A program made the translations under genes and the position numbers. Of a DNA stretch of 64,000 bases, positions 1 through 12,840 are shown one piece after another. The stretch is taken from NCBI GenBank assembly GCA_023053545.1, contig JAKZAN010000006.1, positions 10,076,351-10,140,350 on the forward strand, given 5' to 3'. This DNA comes from Lepidurus packardi. Its lineage: Eukaryota > Arthropoda > Branchiopoda > Notostraca > Triopsidae. The notes beneath the pieces were generated by a model. The model saw only the letters and a list, made by a program, of their open reading frames with translations. It did not search any database and was not told the DNA's origin. The stretch's first letter is position 1, and every line of letters begins with the position of its first letter.

Positions 1-2829
1 AATGGCAACACAAGCACAAGGTTCTACTTGATTAGAAGGGTTAATTTTTATTTGGATCACATTTAGCTAAAAGCCTTGTATAAGCCATTCGAAGAAGACA
101 AAACATGTTTTATCTATGCAAACATTTTTTCTGATTTTTTTACTTTTGCAAAGTTCGTTGACAGTAATGGAGCCGATACAAATAACTACTGAAAGCGAAT
201 CCAACTTTTTTAATAACTGCCTTTAAAAATTAGGACTCTCTAAATCATTTTTGCTCAAATTTGCAAAAACTTACAATTGCGAGTTTCGACATAATTAATT
301 ACGAGTTAGTATACTATATTTTCACTGAAAATGTCATGAAAATTGGATAGACGGTTGTTTAGTTATGGCCAACGCAGTTATTTGCGCAGAAGCCATGCGC
401 GCTCATATACGTCCACGTAAAACAGGCAACGCCATCTGTTGCAAAACGAGCTAAAGCACACGGCAGCCTTTGTTGCTTTGACAAAAAGTGTCAAAGTGAA
501 GGAGAAACATCCACTTAAATTACTTGACAGTTTAATTAGTCAATACAGCGAAATTTTGGCTTAATTTGCCGTCGTCATACAAGGAGTCATTCCTTAGTTC
601 GATTAATCCTTCCACATGGAATCTGTAATACTTAACAAACTAAGCAAGTCCACGATTTTAAGCAAAACAGAGTTTTTTATAGTAGAGTTCTTTGGAAACG
701 CAGTTAAACAAAAAACTGAATTACCCGAGTATTTGATTAGGGCGGCGTTCATTTGTTCCGGGACCCGCAGGTAAAACAGGTTGGATGGGGATACCGAAAA
801 GGATCTGCAGTTTAAAATTGGGGTATTCCATTCGGATCCTCCATTTATAAACGTTTAAAAAATAGGGGAAAAGAACAGTCTGAGGTGACGAACGGGAAAA
901 CCACTTCAAGGCGTTGAAAAACGCAAACACGTCTGTAAAATAAACGTAGCAAGTTCCCATACACGTTTTTCTTAATAGCTCTCCTTTTCTTTTACGGCCA
1001 TCCCAAGAAAAAAAAAATTGAAAGTGGAAATGTGGCCTTGCTGGCCTCCATTTCTTTTCATTGCGTGACACTACCATGAGTTAGCGTTTCTTACGCGCAA
1101 CTGCGTTACTATATGCTCTGTTACTCATTGCCGATAACTGGAATAGTTTTTACAATCTTGTAGAAAGAAAAAGACAAAATAATGATAAAAAACCCACAAC
1201 GGACTTTTACACAAATGACTGGCAGAATCAGGACAAGATTGCGACTACCAATGCAACCAGGAAGGCGTTCAAAGAAAAACAAGTATCAGCCAAAACACAA
1301 TGAGCAGTTCCAATTACATGCTTGTTTACCGAACGACTTACATAGTTGCTGCGTCGTTCATGTTCAGACTTTCATTGATGGGCGAGAGGCTACATTCGTT
1401 ACGCTACTTCCGAAAGTTATAGTTCAGCCTGCGTATTATCGACCACCTGCACGGGCTTATACAAAAGGCATCTTGAATGCTATAAATCTTGTGGAAACTT
1501 TCGTTATCCCAGCACCTTATCATTCTCAGATCCAGAAATCTGGAACTGCAAGAAATCAACATTAAGAAAATCGTTGAAGTTAATTCCTTAAGTTGCTAAA
1601 AGATTTCGGTAAAGCCTCACTTGAAATAGACGTAATAGAACGTGCATTATCTGAAGCGTTATATACTTTTGACCAAATTTGAATGTGCGCCAAAACTCTG
1701 CAACATGGATGGGTTATGGTTGGACTTGTTTTGTTTTCTTGCATAGTAACATTTTCTTGGAATACATACTTTCTTAATTAAATATTGCGGTAACTGCTAA
1801 ACCAACAAACTTTCGTAAAAAATTTTAAGTACTAAATTAACAGGCACATTGCTGCAGAAATGCATAATATTACAATAGACGTATTGGAAAAGTCTTAGAA
1901 TTTTAAATGTCGTAGAAATTTTCTTTTTAATAAAAGTTTGTATAAATAAAAAAGAAAATATTTTAAATAATATTGTACAATACCAAGGAAATTTTAACAT
2001 ATAAAATCGAGTCCATCGATAGCTAAGTACCGATACACTTGTTTTCCGTGGCAACAAAAGACAAAGAACATGAAGGCGTGTTCAAGGCGAAGCATTCAAT
2101 ATAATTGTTTGGTGGAAGTGTGCATTAATTAATATTTGACTAATTTTTTAAAATTGGATTTAAGAGTTAATTTTTTTGCCTTTTCACTTAATGATTATAA
2201 AAGTTTGTATGAATATGGGCAAGTAAATCTAGGCCCACTCGCTTCTAGACCAATCTTAGCTTTACTAACCTCGACTCAAGTAGACAAGAGAGAGGTAAAA
2301 AGGAAGCCTGACATTCATCTAGGAGTGCGAGCTAAAGAAGCCTAGTCTTACTTCATATAGGCTAATAATGTTAGTTTAATTGGTTAATTTTTAGTGTTGC
2401 ATAGTATGTTACTTAAAGTAGGATTTTTGCACTTGGATTGAAATCTTCAGAAACTTAACTTACAAGAACTTACATGAAGGTAAGAATGCGAGCTATGGAA
2501 GGCTTTTCCTAGTTTCGTATGCTAATAATACAATCCTAAATATCCTTTATTTTCACAATTACGGGCTTTATTTCTAGTAATAATTTCTTGGATTTTTCTC
2601 AAACCTCCCAATTAATTCATCCAAAATAAATTCCTAAAGTAAACATAAATATAATAAATACTAAAAAATAACTCGTGTTCGAAGACTCTTGCAAGTTTTT
2701 GTAACCTGTAAGAATAAACTAACATCTTATTAATAGATTAATAAGTAATAAATAGTTCAGAATGATAAGTCATAAAGAAGGGTCCATAAAGAAGGGTTAA
2801 AAAAAGAGGGTCAATACAAGGGTCTTTCC
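1..2829. other. intergenic, no gene seen
   Basis: AT-rich DNA with no reading frame that looks coding and no splice-bounded exon. Longer open stretches at 721-1077 (minus) and 1182-1565 (plus) match no family I know and lack coding-like composition. The only structure I can support is one copy of a dispersed repeat near 355-460. Confidence 0.6.
355..460 (+). repeat. dispersed short repeat R1, copy 1
   Basis: This copy shares a core close to GCCATGCGCGTTCATATACG, preceded by CCAACGCAG and followed about 25-30 bp later by ACGCCATCTGTTG. The same arrangement recurs near 15931-16020, 38262-38345, 47095-47200 and, inverted, 51540-51640. No terminal inverted repeat or poly(A) tail is obvious, so it could be part of a SINE or the conserved end of a DNA element. 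Confidence 0.6.
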
Positions 2830-2863
2830 TTAAGGCTCCCGTATACCTTAGCTCGGTATTGGC

Positions 2864-3756
2864 CACAGTATAGAGGTTTACACGGTAGCCTAATACCCAG
2901 CTAAAAGGCCAGAAAATGAAAGGGTACATTCGCAAACCTCCCAGTGCAGTTCAAAAAAGGTCACGACCACAGTATAGAGGTTTCACAGTATGCTAACAGG
3001 GCTATCTTCCAATGTTAAGGTTTTCTGACGACCTTCTCGGTCCCCAGAGTAATACTCAGCTAAAAGGCCAGAAAATGAAAGGGTACATTCGCAAACCTCC
3101 CAGTGCAGTTCAAAAAAGGTCACGACGGTTTACAAAGCGCGTAATTTAAATCTATTGCATTAAAATATGTGAGCTTAAAATAAAAGATGAATTAACTAGG
3201 TCAAAGCACAACACGTATACACATTATAGACTATTTCGCGTTACCCAGGTTGCACCACGAGGAGGCAGTCTATTTTGCAACCCATACATAGGTGTTTTAT
3301 AGTATACAGGTTTAACCCCATATACTATAAAATACCCATGTATATTAATGTCTATATGTGTTGTTATGACTATTTATGTCTATATACGAGTCATCCATTA
3401 CATTGGTACTTTGCAACTGTTCCTAAATGTTACTAACTTTGGCAAATTTAGTATTTTTCTTAACACTTTCGAATGCGCGCGTTGCCGGTAGGACCCTACG
3501 TCAGACCAAAACTCCCTAGAGTGCCCGAGAGAAAGGTCACCAGTCCCCCGTTTTCTGAATGTTTTGTTCTCTTCTCGAACCCTTTTTCGTGTAGATTAGG
3601 AATGCCTACATGGGGGTACATGCTCACAGTCTGGGAATCCATCCCCCATATAAGCCTTCGTACCCTCGCATCCTCTTGGGACCGAGAGATTTGTCAGAAA
3701 ACCTTAACATTGGAAGGATAACCCTGTTACCATACTGTGTAAACCTCTATACTGTG
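2864..3756. mobile_element. MITE family B, copy 1, nested inside family A
   Basis: An 893-bp element beginning CACAGTATAGAGG and ending CCTCTATACTGTG. Its terminal inverted repeats run for about 64 bp when the inner left copy (from 2968) is paired with 3698-3756. It is flanked by the 8-bp direct repeat GTATTGGC (2856-2863 and 3757-3764), a target-site duplication made inside the family A element. Eight-base duplications are typical of hAT and P superfamily transposons. The left terminus is duplicated internally. There is no transposase reading frame. Confidence 0.9.
2892..3126. repeat. direct duplication inside MITE B
   Basis: Bases 2892-2967 and 3051-3126 are 76-bp copies that differ at one position. 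The duplication carries a second left terminus (CACAGTATAGAGG at 2968), so the element has two nested left ends. Confidence 0.9.
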
Positions 3757-3987
3757 GTATTGGCGATTAGCGTGGGGAAATTCGGAACCAACTTTTTGAG
3801 AAAATCAGTGCATTTAATGAAAAATTATTTCACAGTAATCTTGAGCTTAATAGCAGTTAACTTCGCTGACTTTGCTCGCAATTGCTGTCTCTGACGACTA
3901 CCACTTCTCCTTCCGCTCAACCGTTACTAATCCATCACCCTACAGGTCAACTTTCTGCCTGTCTTTCCAAAAACAGGACAGAGAAAA

Positions 3988-4018
3988 ACATGCCCAGGTC
4001 ATGGGACCTGGGGCATGT
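3988..4018. repeat. hairpin in MITE A insert
   Basis: ACATGCCCAGGTC pairs with GACCTGGGGCATGT across a very short loop, with one bulged G. It lies in the roughly 180 bp that other family A copies lack. Confidence 0.7.
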
Positions 4019-5171
4019 GTTACTGTGTTACCTGTGTTAACAGGTAGTGCACAACCTATGCAAAAGTTTTTCCAATGAGTAGTAAATTAGCAATATGCAA
4101 ATGAATTTTGTAACTATGAGAAATAAGTGACCTACAAATCTGTCCTTTTATTGTGGACTAGTTGCTAATAAAAGAAAACTTTTGCTTTAAATTGCTTTCA
4201 AATCTGACAAGCCGTTTTCGAAAAATCTTGTTCCAAAAGTTTGACCACTTGATTTGGGACATTGTGCTGCTTTCGCAAACTGTGGTGACAAATTGTACTT
4301 CTCAGAAGCAAAACAAGCGTCAAAACTTTGCCGGCAATTAGCTATCATTTTTTTTCTTACTTTCTTACGCAATGCATTCGCAAAACAATAACAAACATCA
4401 GTGCCATCTGTGACTCTTTACCATCAATAAGCTAAGGTATACGGGATCTTTAAGATCAACAATCTAATCATTCTTTAGTTGTTTTCTGAACAATTTTACG
4501 AATCTTCTCTTTTAATTATTATCATTTAATATTAAGCAGCAATCACTGCCATTCTTTCTCTTGCATAAAAAGTCTCATTTGAAATAAGAAAAAATCCGAG
4601 CTTCAATTTAAATTGTGCTTTATCCTTTCAACACACAGATTGGTCCGGAGTTACACATTCCCTTACTTTTGTAACCATGCTTTAGGCCACTAGCCTTCCC
4701 AAGACTTATCTGTAAAGGTGAAGAACACCATGTAAAACACAGGCAATATGCTAATTTGCATTCGTGCTGTAGCCCTGGGCTTTTAAGAAAACGTCAAGAC
4801 CGTGGCAATGACGAGCCCCTATAGAGTTATGCTTAATTAAACTTGAGAAAAAAGAAACTTCTCTACCTTCGCATCTACTAAAGAAGATGTGATTTTTTTG
4901 CATACCATAATTTAAATACGTAGAGTTCCAACTTCCCACAGTCGATTGTTTATCTGCATGCACACACGCCAAATAACTGATTCCACGGCCATTGTTTTAG
5001 ATGTGAGTGCCCTTTGGCATTAACCGTCGAGCCGCCCATCTTTGTACACAAAATATAAAAAAATTAAAACAACAAAAATAAAATAATTACGAAAAGAAAT
5101 GGAGTAGCCATCCCCGAAAAATATCAACTGTGCCCAATGACCCTCAATCCTTGGCCAGACTGTCCCACAGC

Positions 5172-5175
<4 letters not shown>

Positions 5176-5203
<28 letters not shown>
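5176..5203 (+). repeat. A(28) tract
   Basis: Uninterrupted run of 28 A. It could be the tail of a retroposed sequence, but I see no flanking duplication or recognisable retroelement upstream. Confidence 0.9.
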
Positions 5204-5522
5204 GAAGATGCTCTAGCGTTCAACAGCTACTTTGATGTTGAGTTGCTGTGGTGCCTCGTTGGCTCCTACACCTGTATAGTTGTAGTTGAGAGCTTGGTGT
5301 TGCAAGGTGCTTCAACAGTCGCGTTCACTTTTCAGTTTGAGGCATTCGTTCCTCTTTCAAGGGCGACTTGACTTCAGACGTTGTAAAAAGCCAAGAGTGC
5401 TTTCCCCTCTCCGCCAAAACCAAGGCCCCCCTACCATTTTAAAAACGTGGCCGTTATTACAGTCAGCCGCAAAATCTTCAGCAAAACAAAAAGATTGTCG
5501 TATTGTTCACACGGGGCTGTGA

Positions 5523-5538
5523 TAACCTATATACTGTG
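5523..5538. repeat. possible solo terminus of MITE B
   Basis: AACCTATATACTGTG matches the right end of family B. No matching left end was found nearby, so it is either a remnant or a chance similarity. Confidence 0.35.
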
Positions 5539-5743
5539 GGTTACCCTATACAAATATACTGTGCTCCTGGTCTTCTTGATCCCAAACTCCTCCAGTCCAG
5601 TCGGCAAAGATCACTTGACCTCTGATTCCATTTTCCTTACCAAACTAGTCCAAAAACTACCGAAAAACCCCCTCCGAACGTAAGCATTACCTCTAGCGGG
5701 CGGTTCCTACAACTCAAAACTTTCAACGGTGACAGTCGCACAG

Positions 5744-5750
5744 TATAAAA
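5744..5750 (+). promoter_or_regulatory. TATA box of the spaetzle gene
   Basis: TATAAAA at 5744-5750 predicts transcription starting near 5774. A short upstream ORF begins at 5793 (ATG, 14 codons, then TGA) and ends before the main start codon at 6031. No clear initiator motif is seen. Confidence 0.5.
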
Positions 5751-6030
5751 GCTGATTCAATTTGCGTTTGCGACCCAGAGCCATTTAAAAACAATGAGTG
5801 AAACCTGGTGCTGGTATCCCACAAGGAACGTGCGGTGATTTCGAAAGTGTAACCAACCGCCCTCCCACCCCAAAGACACTTAAAACTCTTTTAAAGCCAA
5901 ACAAAACACTAAGGAACAAGCGGAACTTAGTTGCTCAACTTAACGGTTTTTAGACAAACACCACTTTAAAAGCGGTCCTGTACCCGATTTGTAACAGAAA
6001 CACTGCCTAAAGTCAATTTAACTTAAAAAC

Positions 6031-9000
6031 ATGAAGACCACAGAGACAATCTGGGTAAGGCAGACAATTTAAATGAATTGTTTATGTACAGTACGTTTAG
6101 CTCTTCTACGTTAATTATCTATAGTAATGGTTTAACTTGTTTTAAATCAATCGCTTGAAGTGAAGTATTTTGACAGACATTTCCTGAATATATTCTCTTG
6201 TAAACTGATTGTAAACTGAATGTCAAGTTCCCGCGCCTGCGCAGAAACAGGAAGGGAAGGAAGTGGTCTCAGCATTAGCTAAGTAAGACGATGTACTTTC
6301 AGATGGTAATAACGTTATTTTATTTAAAGTTAGGAGTTTTTAGTACTAGAAAGTTGTGCCTACGTTCCGGTCAGACTAGTAAGGGATCTTCTTCATTTTT
6401 GCTCGTGGCTAAGGGAAATTAACTTGGAATAGATCAAGAGTGTAAGAGCCGAGTACCTACTCTTGGCCGAAGACCTTGAACGGTAGCCGTTTTAAGTTCC
6501 AAGTTAGAAAACGCTTAGCTTTGACCGTGGGCTGACAACTGTTAATGTCATGCAAGCCCCACCCCCAACAAAATGCTGCCGCATCTTCCAAATATTTTGC
6601 ACACATTTTTGTAGCTACTTTTAAATATTGTAGCTTTACCGAGATTCATTTTTAGTTTTTACCGCTAAATTAAAAGGCCTTAGGGAAGCCTCGGAGCAAG
6701 GTTAATCCTGTAAAGAAATGAACACGCGCATTCCTCACATGCAATTGGGAAGGGATTTTTCCTACGATTTCCTTTTAGTTCCGTAATTCCGCCCTCTAGA
6801 GTTTTGTTCTTTTTCTAATGTGAGTCGATTTGAAATTTGTCGTATAAGATAAACTACACTTTTTGGTATCTTTTGTTTTAAAAAAGGTGTCAGAAAGTTG
6901 TTTTTTTAAATCTTAGAAAAGGTGACGAATTTTAGTACTGGGACTACAAGCATTAGTATTCAAGCCATAAAACTCCTACACAAGGACCATTGGGAAAGAT
7001 CAGATTAAACCAGCAACTCTCCGCACTTGACTTTCAACTGAAATTCTCGTTGTTTTCTTTTTATTGTTGCAGATATTATGGACGGCGTTATCTGTGGCTT
7101 TGGGTTTGGAAATCCGTGGCGAAATTATTCGAGGACTGCCTTGTATCAAGCGATTAAATCAGCTGTATTGCCCCACCGCTGGAAACCGTTATCCCAGGTA
7201 AAACTACAAAAGCTTCAAATGACAATGATGCATGAAGTGACCTTACCGACATGTTGAATTAAGATAAATGCATTAATTTTACGATGCTTAAAATAAATTA
7301 CGAAATGTAAAAAAAATACGAAATTTCTTTTGACTAACATAAATTCCGTTGAATTAAAGCGAATTTAAAAAAGTTGAAGTAAGATAGCAAGCTGGTGATG
7401 TTAACCTATCTTATAGCCTTACTTTGGACTCGCTTGCTTTACTTGACTTCCCCAACAATCAAAGAGGGAATCTTTCATTGTTGCACCACCGTAAGTGTAT
7501 AAAAACCAGCCGGCTGAACGGTACACATACGGTTAAAAAGCCCTCACTTTCCTCACCCTCACTTCTCCGTTACCTTTGTATCGTCTTACCTCTAAACGTT
7601 GTAACATAATATAACTTTAGTTTTTTAAAAAATCAAAAAATTGACGCTTCAATAAATTTTCATCATTCTGATATTACCAACGGGTAAGTCATGGAATCAA
7701 CATAAATGTAGTTAAGCCCTAAGTTCCATTTTAAAAGCATTTGTCCGATTTCTTAGATACTTAAATATAATTACTTATTAGGTTACCTAATTGCACTGCG
7801 TTACTTGACTAGTATACGTACTACGTAAAATATTCTGAAGACATGCGAACCTTAAATATCGTTGATTATTTCTCCCAAAAAATTGCACAAAATAATAAAA
7901 CAATAAAAAATTAAGAAAAATAAGAAAGACTACACTGATAGAAGTGGCAAGCGAAAATTGCTCGGATTCGCCCTATTGTAGAGCGATGTGTCGTCGTCTA
8001 GATAAAGGGCTCTGTCTAGGTGACCAAAATCGCCCAAAAATTAGGCATGTTCGCTCCCCATTTTTACCAGTGTAAAATAAACGTTTATTTCGATTGAAAA
8101 ACCTTGTATATGGTATTTGTTTGCGAGTATAAACAGAAGAAAAGGCCACTGCTGAGGGGCGTTTGCGGAAAGACTCCTCAACCCTTTTGTTTTACAAGAA
8201 TAACCCATTTAGACTAACACACCTGGACGCGCTATAACATCACACCTTGACCCACATATCCCTTATAAGAACCGTCTAGCAGACCCAAAAAGCGAAAACG
8301 AGTTAAGGTGCTAATACACAATGGTGTTCATAATTCCTCGGAAGCAATACGCTTCGCCTTTTAATGAGCATTCCAAGGATATATAGACTTGTCATGGCCT
8401 AAGAAAACGTATTGCCCTGATCAGCCACTCAAGTTGATCACCAAAAACTTCCACTTCCTTACACATATCCATTTTCCAAAAACCAGTTCTACCTTCTAGT
8501 CCCCATTCTCTAATCGCCTTCGCCATTTCGACTTGCGGCAACCAATCCATCTCGGATTACATTGCAGCAAAATATTCCATTTTATTTCAAGTTTCTTCTG
8601 GCTATAAAAGTAAAAAAAAAAAAATTAAAGTTAAGTTTCAGAAACGACTTGAGCTAGCTAAAGTTACTACCTCAAGTTCTTTATGAGAAAGCCTCAAACC
8701 TACCACAATTTCTATGATCTTTCATTGCTTTTTCCCTTTATCTCTTGTCTGACTTATGGATCGGTTTCATTTGTTTACCAGGAAAGGTACTCGACTGGCA
8801 AATTTCTTTTCCAGTTCCTTCAAGTTATAATGAGGACGCGCTGAGCTAACGAACGACTTCGCCATCCAGCTTGTGTCCCCTTTATATTAACGGGAAGAAT
8901 GAAAAATTTTAACACAATGAGGGGATGAAGGAGAAATGCTGCTGACTCATCACTAATCAATCGATATTTCTCTTGTCTTTCATTTGCAGTGACAGCATCG

Positions 9001-11480
9001 CCAGATTCATTGATGAAAACAAGGCTTTGATTCGGCGTATGTACGGCGAATTCCAAACCTCGCCGGATATGGCTAGCAGCAGTACCAGCAATACTGCGAC
9101 CGGAAGTACCAGCAGCAACGAACAAGGCCGACGTTCAGTCAACAAACGACAGGCGGATTTGGAAAAAGAAGAAGACTGGTCACTGCCAGACTTTAAATTT
9201 GATCCTGATCTTTTCGTCGACGAAGACAATAGCTTCGTAGGAACAATCATACCTCAACACAACCGAACGCGGAGACAAAGTACGCGGAACAACAATCAAG
9301 GGACTTCGAACAAGTAAAGTACTCAATATGTATTTATTTGGTTTTACTTTTTTGCAAACCCTTTTGGTATCATACTCTCGCTTTTTAGCCACTTCCAATA
9401 TTTCCAATGTACAGAAACAAGAAGAAACATTATTTCACTGAGCTTACGACGCTGTCAAGTATCAAGAGGTGTTGTCCTGATAACCTCAGCTTTGCGCATT
9501 CTGCATTGCAACACTTGGTTGTGCTTACGAAGGGAAATGTAATTAAAGGATCAAAAGAACAAGAACTAAGATATCACATTGCTGAGAGCCTTTTTGCGAA
9601 CAGAGGTTTCCCAAAGGCTTTTTAAACCAAATGTCTAGGAAACAAAGTAAATAGCATTTACCTTATTGTTCTGTTTTCGCTTAGGGTTATTTTTCAGAGT
9701 TATGACACCAAATACTTTTTCCTTCGATATCACCCAAAAATAATATATGGAATGACGTAAGAATAGGACATACCAGAACAATTTTGTACTGAATACATTG
9801 GAGAAGCAATGGCGTACACCCATGCAGAACACTCGGGAAAGCTTGGGTGTAACAAGCTTAGGTATATGAGAGACCCGAGGTTCCCGAATACCTTAGCCCG
9901 GTATAGGCTTTTAGCATTGGGAATTTCAGATCAACTTTCTTTAAAACCAGGACATTTCATGAAAAAATATGTATCAGTAAGCTTGAGCATACTAAGAGCT
10001 AGTGCACAATCAATCCGCATTTTTTTCCGATGAGTTATAAATTAATAACATGCAAATGAAGTTTGCAGCTATGTGAAATACGTTGCCCAAAAATATGTCC
10101 TTTGGTTATGCACTAGCTTCTAAAAAAAAATTGTTTTTAGAGTTACTTTCAAATCTGAAAGGCCGTTTTGGAGAAATGTTCCGAATGTTCGACGACTTGA
10201 TCTGAGACATTGTTCTACAACAGAAAACTATGGTGACAAGTTGTACTTTTCAGAAGCCAAAAAAGCATAGAAACTTTCCCGGCAATTAGCTATCTATTTC
10301 TTTTTTCACTTTCTTAGGCAAGGCTTTCGCAAAACAATAACAAACATCAGCGCCATCTGTGACGATTTCGCATCAATAAGCTAAGGCATATGCGAGCCTT
10401 AAACTTGCCTTAAACTACAAATCTTAACTAGGGAATGTCAACAATTAACTAGATATCTATAGGAGGATGGGTGTGCAACGATGTCAGGTGAAAGGTGGTT
10501 AATTTATGGCCTACGTTTAAGTCAAACCACAAGAGAATAGGTCCTATTTCATCAAGTGAATTAATAATTTAGAAATAGAGGGCATTTTAAAAAGGAACGT
10601 GTGTGTAACGTTTCTAACTAGGAAATATGTATTGCTAAATTCGAAACGTAGGCTATTTGTGACGATTAGCGCCTATTCCAGTTGATCTATATAAAACGCA
10701 CAAAAAGGCCCTTAAATGGGAAAAATAAGTATCATTCTGCATTATCAGCATTTTGCACTACTAGCATAACTTAACATTATAAAAATTACTAGCATTAATG
10801 CATTTTGCCACCTTGCCATTGTGCTGTACTATTATTATCAGAATTTTGCCCTTTTATTTATGGTATTTTCCGTTATTAGTTGCTCGTTCTAATTAAGGCT
10901 CATTTGCTTTAACTTGCGAATAGGGGTGACGCAGTAAGCGGGGGACGTTCACTCAATTTACTCTTGCAGAACACATCCAGATGACATAAAACTAACGCAA
11001 GCGAGTTCTCCCTGCAAACCCGCAAATCTTCTTTTGCATACACAATGACTTACGTTTGACTATTTCTTTACCTTTACTCCCTCTCAACAGGGTGGATGCC
11101 TGTGAGTCAACTGTGGAAGTTGTAACTCCCTACTGGGCCGCCAACAGTGCCGGTAAAATCCGCGCCATTGTTAACACGCAGCATTTCGAGCAAGCAATTC
11201 ACCAAGAAGTTTGCCAGTACGAATTTAAGTCCCTTCCTTGGAAAAAATAAAACAATAATAATAACGAAAAAATAATAAAACTTTACCAATTAATTCGCTA
11301 TTTTTTCTTCCTTATAGGAAAACTTCCACCAAGCGTTGCTTCGGAGAGTGTTCTTGCGAACAAAAGTACAAATGGCATCGCTTGCTGGCGTACGATCCCG
11401 ATAATGACTGCAAAGGAATTTTTATGGACTGGTTCCTGTTTCCCTCGTGCTGCGTCTGCCGTTGCCCCCCGTTACCCTAA
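6031..11480 (+). CDS. spz: spaetzle-family neurotrophin-like Toll ligand, 5 exons
   Basis: Coding exons: 6031-6054, 7073-7197, 8990-9313, 11091-11228, 11318-11480. All junctions are GT-AG and the phases agree, giving 257 aa. Residues 1-24 form a signal peptide whose hydrophobic core ([13 protein letters not shown]) is split by intron 1. A conserved pro-region follows ([18 protein letters not shown], about residues 53-70), then a Ser/Thr-rich linker and a furin-type site RTRR ending at residue 145. The last 112 residues are the cystine-knot domain. Cysteines sit at 162, 199, 211, 215, 217, 235, 248, 249, 251 and 253, with the motif FPSCCVCRC at the end. Spaetzle proteins are secreted dimeric ligands of Toll receptors in immunity, patterning and neurotrophic signalling. 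The [12 protein letters not shown] and [13 protein letters not shown] blocks look most like the Spz3-type paralogues, but that subtype is from memory. Intron 3 holds a MITE. Confidence 0.93.
9877..10402 (+). mobile_element. MITE family A, copy 2, in spaetzle intron 3
   Basis: About 526 bp, aligning end to end with the copy at 39944-40475. The left end is decayed (GAGGTTCCCGAATACC); the right end reads GCGAGCCTTAA. It contains the shared blocks AACAATAACAAACATCAG and GCCATCTGTGACG. It lies between the pro-region exon and the cystine-knot exons. Confidence 0.85.
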
Positions 11481-12148
11481 GGGCTATTTTTCTTCTTCTA
11501 AATCATAATAGTTGCAACATAAGCACATAGGAAAGCTAAAGAAGGTAGTGAAAGAAATGTGAAAAATCCTCGGCAACGATCACCAGACAATAGGAAGCAT
11601 AAGAAACAAAATATAATAGATTTAGAAGATCAGAAGGTGAAGAAAAGTGAACGAAGGCGAGAACTTTTTTCTTAAATACGAAACAGACAACAAACAATAG
11701 AAAGATCTTCTGGGGAAGTTCTGGGAAGAAATAGCTAGATGACGGGGTAATTACTGGTATAAATTATGACAGATTTGTGTTATGGTTTGTTCTCTGTTGA
11801 TGATATTGTTTTGCCACGACTCTTTCCATGTATAGAACAATTTGGGGGAAAACTGCATTTATAACCATGTGGTGTTATTGTAGTATCGTCACTAACTAAC
11901 GATGGAACGAATGGGAAAGAGAAAACGAAACGTTGTACAGTGAAGCGCAAAAGAGTTACATACAAGCTGGTGGTGGAAATAGAGAGAAACGGGACAGACA
12001 GATAGATAACAGTTCAAGTTTGCCTCTCACACAGCATCTTATCAAGGGAACATCCGTAGTGAAACCTAGCAATTTTTAGATTGGCGTTTGCTGTTGTATT
12101 CTGAAAGATGTCTGTATGAATTGTCCTCTTTCATTTTTACGAAAATGT
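11481..12148 (+). other. 3' UTR of the spaetzle gene
   Basis: Sequence between the TAA stop at 11478-11480 and the AATAAA at 12149. The extent is inferred from the poly(A) signal; no further exon is apparent. Confidence 0.55.
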
Positions 12149-12154
12149 AATAAA
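12149..12154 (+). terminator. poly(A) signal, spaetzle gene
   Basis: AATAAA followed within about 20 bases by a T/GT-rich stretch, the expected cleavage and polyadenylation layout. A second AATAAA at 12285-12290 is an alternative. Confidence 0.5.
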
Positions 12155-12840
12155 AACGAGTTTGACTTTTTGTTTGATCTTTATTTTTATTATTACTGAC
12201 GTAGGCATGGGCCTCTTACTAGGAGCTATATTATTGCTTCAATTCCTACCTTGATTTTTTTTTAGCTTTCACGTCTTGCCCCCCAATAAATATTTATTAA
12301 ATACAATCTAAAGAGCTGGAGTGTCCCGGAAAGAAAATGTCTATATACGGTTTTAATTGAGATAAAGGCATTCGCATGCAAATTTTCCAATATAACAGTT
12401 GACAGTTGTAGGATACGAGAAATGAGAAAAGACCTGCGATCTCATTTCAATTCTTCGGGAACGTTAGGTCAAAGGCTCAGAATGTCCCTTGAGAAATCAT
12501 ACATGTACTGGCTGAGTCTTTCTGATTATTCTTAGTATATAATTACAACCTTCCTGGGATATACCCCAATTATACGACTGAGAAATCAAATTATATAAAC
12601 ATTAAAAAAATACCTGGGGAAATCTGTCCATTCCTCATGCGATAGTCGCAAACTAGATAAATAAAGACCTGACATGATTTCTACAAAATCGCCTGAGGAA
12701 TCACGGCCCAGTTTTTCCTTATATGGCTGATTCGCATTATCATTGCCAAAAAATACTAGTTTTGTCAAAATTAGTGGCTTAAAAATTATCAAAAAAGTGC
12801 TTCACGTGTTGCTAGAAGTAAACTTCCAATGAGAAATGCT

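Larger units (their letters stand above)
2830..4453 (+). mobile_element. MITE family A, copy 1, interrupted by a nested element
   Basis: A non-autonomous DNA element with inverted ends: left TTAAGGCTCCCGTATACC, right ending CGGGATCTTTAA, so TTAA is present at both tips. The body after 3757 aligns along its length with the uninterrupted copies at 9877-10402 and 39944-40475, for example at the AACAATAACAAACATCAG block near the right end. A family B element splits it at 2864-3756. This copy also has about 180 bp of extra sequence around 3850-4030 that the other copies lack. TTAA tips suggest a piggyBac-like or Tc1/mariner-like source; no transposase is encoded. Confidence 0.85.
4454..5743. other. 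intergenic, upstream of spaetzle gene
   Basis: No coding exon was recognised. The stretch contains a 28-base A tract at 5176-5203 and a lone family B terminus near 5523-5538. Open frames at 5286-5683 overlap this terminus and have no recognisable product. Confidence 0.5.

Noticed and set aside
1182..1565. 127-codon plus-strand frame
   Set aside because: No recognisable family and no supporting splice or promoter signals.
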